A DNA stretch of 47,446 nucleotides, from NCBI GenBank assembly GCA_041488155.1, contig JBGPOS010000028.1, positions 1 through 47,446 of the forward strand, in the 5' to 3' direction. Numbering within the stretch: position 1 is the stretch's first letter; every line of letters begins with the position of its first letter. Below are positions 42,867 through 47,446 of the stretch, one piece after another. Origin of the DNA: JBGPOS01 sp041488155 (GTDB lineage: Bacteria; Chloroflexota; Dehalococcoidia; Tepidiformales; Tepidiformaceae). The translations under genes and the position numbers were made by a program. Below the pieces are notes generated by a model. The model did no database searches. It was not told where the DNA came from and saw only the letters and a list, made by a program, of their open reading frames with translations.

Positions 42867-43972
42867 CAACGATCGACCTCGCCGACGACGATGTCGATGG
42901 ACCCGAGGACAACAATCGCGTCGGCGACTGTCCCGCCGACCGTCATCTGTTTCAGCGCGCTGAGGTTGATGAACGAGGGTGGACGGATGTGGAAGCGGTA
43001 GGGCGTTGGGCCTTCGTCGCTGACGAGGTAGTAGCCGAGCTCGCCGCGGGGGCCTTCGACGCGGGCGTAGGCCTCGCCCTTTGGCGGACGAAGCGCGAGG
43101 GGCACCTGGGTGCTGTGGGGGCCACCGGGAAGGCCGTCGAGCGCCTGTTCGACGATGTGGACGCTCTGCCGCATCTCCTCGAGCCGGACGATGAAGCGAT
43201 CGAAGCTGTCCCCCTGGTAGCCGATCGGGATGGCGAAGTCGTACTGCTCGTAACCGCAGTACGGCTCGGCCTTGCGGATGTCCCAGGCGATGCCGCTGCC
43301 GCGAAGCATGGGCCCTACGAGGCTGGCATTCGTCGCCATTTCGGGCGTCAGCACGCCGACACCGCGGGTGCGGGCAAGGAAGATCTCGTTCCCGGAGAGC
43401 AGGCCCTCCATCTCGTCGATGAAGGGATTGAGCTGTGCCAGGAGCTTGCGGCAGGCGGGCTCGAACTCTTTCGGCAGGTCGAAAGCGACGCCGCCGATGC
43501 GCATGTAGTTGCAGGTCAGGCGCGCCCCGGAGGTCATTTCGAACAGGTCGAGAATCTTCTCCCGTTCGCGGAACGTCCACATCACCGGGGTCTGCCAGGC
43601 GCCGGTGTCGTTAGTGAACGCCCCGACGGCCATGCAGTGGCTCGCCAGGCGCTGGAGTTCGGCCATGATCACGCGGATGGCGTCGCCGCGCGACGGTGTC
43701 TCGATGCCGGCCAGCTGCTCAACCGCCAGGCAGTAACCGAGGTTGTTCGACATGCTCGAGAGGTAGTCGGTGCGATCCGTGAAGGGGATGTTTTGGGTGT
43801 AGGTGCGCTCTTCGGCGAGCTTCTCCATCGAGCGATGGAGGTAACCCATGACCATCTCCGCATCGATCACGCGCTCGCCGTCGACGGTTGCCTTGATCCG
43901 GAACACGCCGTGGGTCGAGGGGTGCTGTGGACCGATGTTGATGACGAACGGCTCGCTTTTGATGGCGCTCAT
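42866..43972 (-). CDS. nuoD: NADH-quinone oxidoreductase subunit D
   Basis: A 368-residue 49-kDa-type subunit lining the quinone site: INIGPQHPSTHGVFRI (with the quinone-site His), VMGYLHRSMEKLAEERTYTQ, SHCMAVGAFTNDTGA, GIAWDIRKAEPYCGYEQYDF, and C-terminal LGSIDIVVGEVDR. Separate from nuoC, not fused. ATG overlaps nuoC stop (ATGA). Confidence 0.97.
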   Translation of the reverse strand: MSAIKSEPFVINIGPQHPSTHGVFRIKATVDGERVIDAEMVMGYLHRSMEKLAEERTYTQNIPFTDRTDYLSSMSNNLGYCLAVEQLAGIETPSRGDAIRVIMAELQRLASHCMAVGAFTNDTGAWQTPVMWTFREREKILDLFEMTSGARLTCNYMRIGGVAFDLPKEFEPACRKLLAQLNPFIDEMEGLLSGNEIFLARTRGVGVLTPEMATNASLVGPMLRGSGIAWDIRKAEPYCGYEQYDFAIPIGYQGDSFDRFIVRLEEMRQSVHIVEQALDGLPGGPHSTQVPLALRPPKGEAYARVEGPRGELGYYLVSDEGPTPYRFHIRPPSFINLSALKQMTVGGTVADAIVVLGSIDIVVGEVDR

Positions 43973-44496
43973 TCGACGACCTTCACGGGCGGCTCGGGGC
44001 GACGCGCGACACCGGCGAACTCGTTGAGCCCCGGCTGGAGGCCACCCGGCATCGAGAGAAAGTCCTTTCGCAGAGGCCAGCCCGGGAAGCCATCCCAGAG
44101 GAAGATCCGATGAAGGTTTGGGTGCCCTTCGAAGCGGATGCCGAGTAAGTCGTAGGCCTCGCACTCCTGCATCCACGCGCCGTGCCAGACGGGAACCACG
44201 CTCGGCACCACGGCGTTTTCACGATCCCAGACTTCGACCTTGACCACGCCCAGCTGGTTTTTCACGAACGACTGGAGGTGATAGACGACTTCGAAGTGAT
44301 CCCAGTAATCGACGCCGCAGAGATTGGTCAGGTGGACGAAGTCGGTACCGGCTCCCAAGCGAAGGGCTTCCATCGTCTGGACCAGCGATTCGGGCTTGAG
44401 GTAAGCCGCGACACGATCGTGCTTCGCCACCGAACCTGGCACGAGCAGCTCGGCGGCATCGGCCATCTCTTCGCCCGTCCAGCGGCGGGTGGGCAT
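43969..44496 (-). CDS. nuoC: NADH-quinone oxidoreductase subunit C
   Basis: A 175-residue 30-kDa-type subunit. Typical stretches: DFVHLTNLCGVDYWDHFEVV, VWHGAWMQECEAYDLLGIRF, EGHPNLHRIFLWDGFPGWPL, RKDF. ATG at 44496 overlaps the nuoA stop by one base (TGATG). The usual nuoB gene between nuoA and nuoC is absent. Confidence 0.95.
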   Translation of the reverse strand: MPTRRWTGEEMADAAELLVPGSVAKHDRVAAYLKPESLVQTMEALRLGAGTDFVHLTNLCGVDYWDHFEVVYHLQSFVKNQLGVVKVEVWDRENAVVPSVVPVWHGAWMQECEAYDLLGIRFEGHPNLHRIFLWDGFPGWPLRKDFLSMPGGLQPGLNEFAGVARRPEPPVKVVE

Positions 44497-44870
44497 CAGC
44501 GATACTCCAGGGCGCGCTTGCGCCAGGCGTAGAGGATGCCAAGGCAGAGGATTGCAATGAACCCGAGACCTTCGAGGTAGCCGGCGACGCCCACTTTGTC
44601 GAAGATGAGCGCCCAGGGGAAAAGGAACACGATTTCGACATCGAATAGCACAAAGAGAAGGGCGATGTAGTAGAAGCGGAAGTTGAACTGGACGAGGCTC
44701 GCTCCCTCGGTCCGCAGTCCGCACTCGTAGGTGTCTTCTTTGACGGGGTCGGAGGGGACGTCTGGGCGAATGCCGACGAACTTCAAGGCCCACGACGTGA
44801 CGACGGCGCCCAGCGGGAAGATCAGCGCGACGACGATGAGAATGCCGATGTGGCCGTATTCGTAGAGCAC
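44496..44870 (-). CDS. nuoA: NADH-quinone oxidoreductase subunit A
   Basis: A 124-residue three-helix subunit with the conserved loop DPVKEDTYECGLRTEGAS and FNFRFYYIALLFVLFDVEIVF. First gene of the operon. GTG start at 44870, about 34 nt after the predicted transcription start; ribosome site is weak. Confidence 0.95.
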   Translation of the reverse strand: MLYEYGHIGILIVVALIFPLGAVVTSWALKFVGIRPDVPSDPVKEDTYECGLRTEGASLVQFNFRFYYIALLFVLFDVEIVFLFPWALIFDKVGVAGYLEGLGFIAILCLGILYAWRKRALEYR

Positions 44871-44909
44871 GCAGTCGCCGTTTGTGAAATCTGTCCTTAA
44901 GACGGCTGC

Positions 44910-44938
44910 ACTATAGCACGGGCCCTCGGGGCCGACAA
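44910..44938 (-). promoter_or_regulatory. Promoter of the nuo-dnaX-rec operon
   Basis: Minus-strand TTGTCG (44933-44938) and TATAGT (44910-44915) with a 17-bp spacer. Transcription would start near 44904. Confidence 0.55.
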
Positions 44939-44997
44939 AAGCGCGACGGGGTCACCCGCATCGTCCGAAGGGCAGGCCCGGAGCGAGAGACAAAGGT

Positions 44998-45057
44998 GCG
45001 GCCGCTTCGGGAAGATGAATCTGGCGCCCCCAGGTGATTTCTTCCCAAAGCGGCCGC
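44998..45057. repeat. Large inverted repeat between nuoA and the oxidoreductase gene
   Basis: Arms 44998-45015 and 45040-45057 are 18 bp each with one mismatch (17 of 18 pair) around a 24-nt loop; each arm contains GCGGCCGC. It lies 61 bp before the oxidoreductase start. In RNA on either strand it would form a strong hairpin. No U-tract follows on either strand, so it is not a standard terminator; a regulatory hairpin or protein site is more likely. Confidence 0.65.
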
Positions 45058-45118
45058 TGGAGGCATTGTGCGGCCACCGCGGCACCTGTTAGGCAACGGG
45101 CCGCAACGTCGCCGTAAA

Positions 45119-46222
45119 ATGCCAGCAAATCCTCGTGTCGAGCCTGCCGTGCCTCAACCAGTCGTCGGTCTCATCGGCTGCGGCCACATCGGCCAGTTCC
45201 ATTCACGAAACGTGCGCGCGGTGGTGCGGAGCGAGCGTACCGGCGCGGAGTATCGAGGCGTGTGTGACCGCGATCTCGGGCGGGCCGAGTCCTTCGCGGG
45301 GATTACCGGTGCGCCGGTGGTCACGGCGAACCCTGAGGAAATCTTCGGCAATGCGAGGATCAACGCGGTCTACATCTGCACTGAGACCGCCGAGCACCCG
45401 GACCTGGTGAGGCGCGCGGCCGAGCAAGGTTTCGCCATTTTCTGCGAGAAGCCCCTGGCGAAATCGTTGGGCGAAGTCAGGGAGATGGTGGCGGCGGTGG
45501 AGGCGGCCGGTGTCGTCAACCAGGTTGGACTGGTCCTTCGGTACTCACCCATCTACACCGTGCTCAAGGACCTGATCTCAGCGGACGACCTTGGCCCTCT
45601 GCTAACCGCCCATCTCCGGGACGACCAGTTCTTCCCCATCCGGGGCCATTACGGGAGCAGCTGGCGAGGGAGCTTCGAACGCGCCGGCGGCGGGACGCTT
45701 CTCGAGCACTCGATCCACGACGTCGACCTTTTCCGCTGGCTCTTCGGCGAAATCGACGCCGTCCGCTGCCACACCCGGGTCACGACGGGACACGAAGGGG
45801 TCGAAGACGTCGCCCTGGTCACGTTCCAGCACGAGGGCGGCCATCAGACGACCCTCAGCTCTATCTGGCACTCAGTCGACGACCGGCCGTCCACGCGGCG
45901 GCTCGAGGTTTTCTTCGAAGGCGGCTGGTTCTTTATGGAGCACGACTTCATCGGCCCGATCCGCTACCAACTTCGCAGCGGGCCGGAGCAGGAGATTGGC
46001 GCCGAGGACGTGCTCGAGCGTTATCGTGCCATTGCGAAGCTCGACGAAGTGGAGTTCGGACTGGCGAGCCGCGGGATGCTCGAGGACTACCGCTTCCTCC
46101 AGTGCGTGGCCGACGGACGCCCCGCCTTTCCTGACTTCCGCACGGCCCTGCGCGCGCACGAGATTGTCGACGCGTGCTACCGCAGCGCGGCGGGCGGCAG
46201 CGAGGTCCGCATCGCGCCGTAG
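45119..46222 (+). CDS. Gfo/Idh/MocA family oxidoreductase
   Basis: A 367-residue NAD(P)-dependent dehydrogenase. The Rossmann motif is VVGLIGCGHIGQFHSRNV, followed by the signature CEKPLAKSLGEVREM and the active-site region GGGTLLEHSIHDVDLFRWLF with the catalytic HxxHD-like pattern. Family members act on inositol, glucose derivatives or other polyols; the substrate is not predictable. ATG at 45119 with a poor ribosome site; the open frame extends 17 codons further upstream. Confidence 0.93.
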   Translation: MPANPRVEPAVPQPVVGLIGCGHIGQFHSRNVRAVVRSERTGAEYRGVCDRDLGRAESFAGITGAPVVTANPEEIFGNARINAVYICTETAEHPDLVRRAAEQGFAIFCEKPLAKSLGEVREMVAAVEAAGVVNQVGLVLRYSPIYTVLKDLISADDLGPLLTAHLRDDQFFPIRGHYGSSWRGSFERAGGGTLLEHSIHDVDLFRWLFGEIDAVRCHTRVTTGHEGVEDVALVTFQHEGGHQTTLSSIWHSVDDRPSTRRLEVFFEGGWFFMEHDFIGPIRYQLRSGPEQEIGAEDVLERYRAIAKLDEVEFGLASRGMLEDYRFLQCVADGRPAFPDFRTALRAHEIVDACYRSAAGGSEVRIAP

Positions 46223-46228
46223 CGCCGT

Positions 46229-46257
46229 TTTACCCGCGGGTAGCCCCTTGGTAGTAT
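46229..46257 (+). promoter_or_regulatory. Promoter of ccr with palindromic spacer
   Basis: TTTACC (46229-46234), 17-bp spacer, TAGTAT (46252-46257). The spacer includes the perfect palindrome ACCCGCGGGT (46232-46241), and CTTGGT/ACCAAG arms (46247-46252 and 46264-46269) flank the start point, so a repressor site is plausible. Confidence 0.5.
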
Positions 46258-46305
46258 CGCCCAACCAAGCCGGGGGGTTGCGCCTCCCATGCCGGAGGAG
46301 TCCCG

Positions 46306-47446
46306 ATGACCAGTCAGACGCTCAAGGACCTGTACGAACTCGGCGAAGCGCCGCCGCTCGGTCACATCCCGGCGCGGATGCACGCCCAGCTCATCCGCCA
46401 GACACACTTCGGCCAGCCGCAGCAGGCGTTCCAGGCGGAGGTGGTCAACACACCGGCGGTTGGTCCAGACGAGGTGCTCGTCTACGTGATGGCGGCGGGC
46501 GTCAACTACAACAACGTCTGGGCGGCGCTCGGATCGCCGGTCGACGTCATCGGCGCGCGGCAGAAGGGGGGCGAGCCAGAGGACTTCCACATCGGCGGGT
46601 CCGACGCCTCCGGGATCGTGTACGCCATCGGCAAGGACGTGACCAATGTGAAGGTGGGCGACGAGGTCGTCATCCACTGCGGCTCCTGGGACATCGACGC
46701 TCCGGAGGTGCTCTCCGGCCCCGACCCGATGTTCAGCCCGTCGTTCAAGATCTGGGGCTACGAGACGAACTGGGGCTCTTTCGCCCAGTTCACGAAGGCC
46801 CAGGCCCACCAGTGCATGCCGCGGGCGAAGCAACTCACCTGGGAGGCATCGGCGGCGCCGACGCTTGTGGGCTCGACGGCTTATCGGATGCTCTTCGGCT
46901 GGCCGCCGCACGACGTCCACGAGGGCGACGTCGTCCTCGTCTGGGGCGGCGCAGGTGGGTTGGGGTCGATGGCGATCCAGCTGGCCGCGCTCAAGGGCGC
47001 CCGGGCTGTAGCCGTCGTATCGAACGAAGCCAAGTACGACTTCTGCAAGCGGCTCGGCGCGGCGGGCTGCATTAACCGGAAGCAGTTCGACCACTGGGGC
47101 CGGCTGCCGAACTGGGACGCCGCCGAAATGAACGCCTTCACGGCGGGCGGCCGGGCCTTCGGCAAGGCGATCTGGGACATCCTCGGCGAGCGCAAGAACC
47201 CGCGGATCGTCTTCGAGCACCCCGGGCAGGACACGATCCCGACCTCCATCTTCGTCTGCGATTCGGGCGGGATGGTGGTGATCTGCGCCGGCACGACGGG
47301 CTATAACGCGGACGTCGACCTGCGCTACCTGTGGATGCGCCAGAAGCGGCTGCAGGGCTCGCATTTCGCCAACGACGAGCAGGCGAACGCCTTCAACGAC
47401 CTCGTCCGCGCGGGCAAGGTCGACCCCTGCCTATCGCAGGTGTTCT
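46306..47446 (+). CDS. ccr: Crotonyl-CoA carboxylase/reductase, partial (runs off window end)
   Basis: The first 380 codons of an MDR-family enoyl reductase. It starts MTSQTLKDLYELGEAPPLGH and has GVNYNNVWAALGSPVDVI, FHIGGSDASGIVYAIGKDV, GYETNWGSFAQF, and the NADPH site VLVWGGAGGLGSMAIQLAAL. These are signatures of Ccr, which reductively carboxylates crotonyl-CoA to ethylmalonyl-CoA using NADPH and CO2. It is used in the ethylmalonyl-CoA pathway of acetate assimilation or for making extender units. The Asn and the Glu placed at the CO2 pocket (N in NYNN, E in GYET) are kept. ATG at 46306 follows GGAGGAG. About 50-70 residues are missing at the C terminus. Confidence 0.94.
   Translation, partial: MTSQTLKDLYELGEAPPLGHIPARMHAQLIRQTHFGQPQQAFQAEVVNTPAVGPDEVLVYVMAAGVNYNNVWAALGSPVDVIGARQKGGEPEDFHIGGSDASGIVYAIGKDVTNVKVGDEVVIHCGSWDIDAPEVLSGPDPMFSPSFKIWGYETNWGSFAQFTKAQAHQCMPRAKQLTWEASAAPTLVGSTAYRMLFGWPPHDVHEGDVVLVWGGAGGLGSMAIQLAALKGARAVAVVSNEAKYDFCKRLGAAGCINRKQFDHWGRLPNWDAAEMNAFTAGGRAFGKAIWDILGERKNPRIVFEHPGQDTIPTSIFVCDSGGMVVICAGTTGYNADVDLRYLWMRQKRLQGSHFANDEQANAFNDLVRAGKVDPCLSQVF

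Noticed and set aside
46177..47364. 395-codon minus-strand frame at the window end
   Set aside because: Antisense to the ccr gene, whose conserved motifs are on the plus strand.
1..47446. CRISPR arrays, rRNA genes, complete tRNA genes, insertion-sequence transposases
   Set aside because: None seen: no regularly spaced repeats, no complete tRNA fold by eye, no transposase-like protein.

Overview
The window is a 47.4 kb stretch of a high-GC bacterial chromosome. Gene content suggests a Chloroflexota-type organism (Dehalococcoidia or Tepidiforma-like): a complex I operon without nuoEFG, a GuaB3-type IMP dehydrogenase relative, a DUF6458-like protein, a PrmC with NLPY instead of NPPY, and crotonyl-CoA carboxylase/reductase. 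This placement is inference from gene content; no rRNA gene is present.

Left part (1 to about 18.7 kb): an accessory, low-density region. It carries single housekeeping or stress genes (K+-channel-like protein, pirin, cupin, LLM flavin oxidoreductase, NTF2-fold protein, RibD-like reductase, DUF6458 and GlsB small membrane proteins, histidine phosphatase) separated by decayed DNA. The debris includes an epoxide-hydrolase-like pseudogene, a class III nucleotide cyclase remnant and two truncated tRNA 3' ends (Gly-type and Asn-type). Recombination genes are a tyrosine recombinase at 10.9 kb and a large serine recombinase at 14.3 kb with two small upstream genes in translationally coupled order. 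The serine recombinase ends inside a truncated comM/yifB gene, so this looks like an insertion boundary. Next to it lies a minus-strand cluster: a LuxR-type HTH protein, a membrane-anchored protein, a secreted M23-like protein and a small beta-rich protein.

Middle part (18.4 to 31.3 kb): core information-processing genes. rel ((p)ppGpp synthase/hydrolase) is divergent from hisS; then come prfA-prmC-HAD phosphatase with overlapping ends, guaB3 with a membrane protein on the minus strand, and rsmI, metG-tatD-polyprenyl synthase on the plus strand. A small membrane gene at 18.45 kb has a promoter whose spacer holds a perfect GAAC-N4-GTTC (LexA-type) palindrome.

Right part (31.3 to 44.9 kb): one long minus-strand operon, nuoA-C-D-H-J-K-(65-aa DUF2007-like)-L-M-N-ybeY-dnaX-ybaB-recR-recO-fmdB, nearly all with overlapping or abutting ends and with a good promoter before nuoA. 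nuoB and nuoI, as well as nuoEFG, are missing from the cluster. Divergent from it, after a strong 18-bp inverted repeat, are a Gfo/Idh/MocA oxidoreductase and the first 380 codons of crotonyl-CoA carboxylase/reductase, which runs off the window end.
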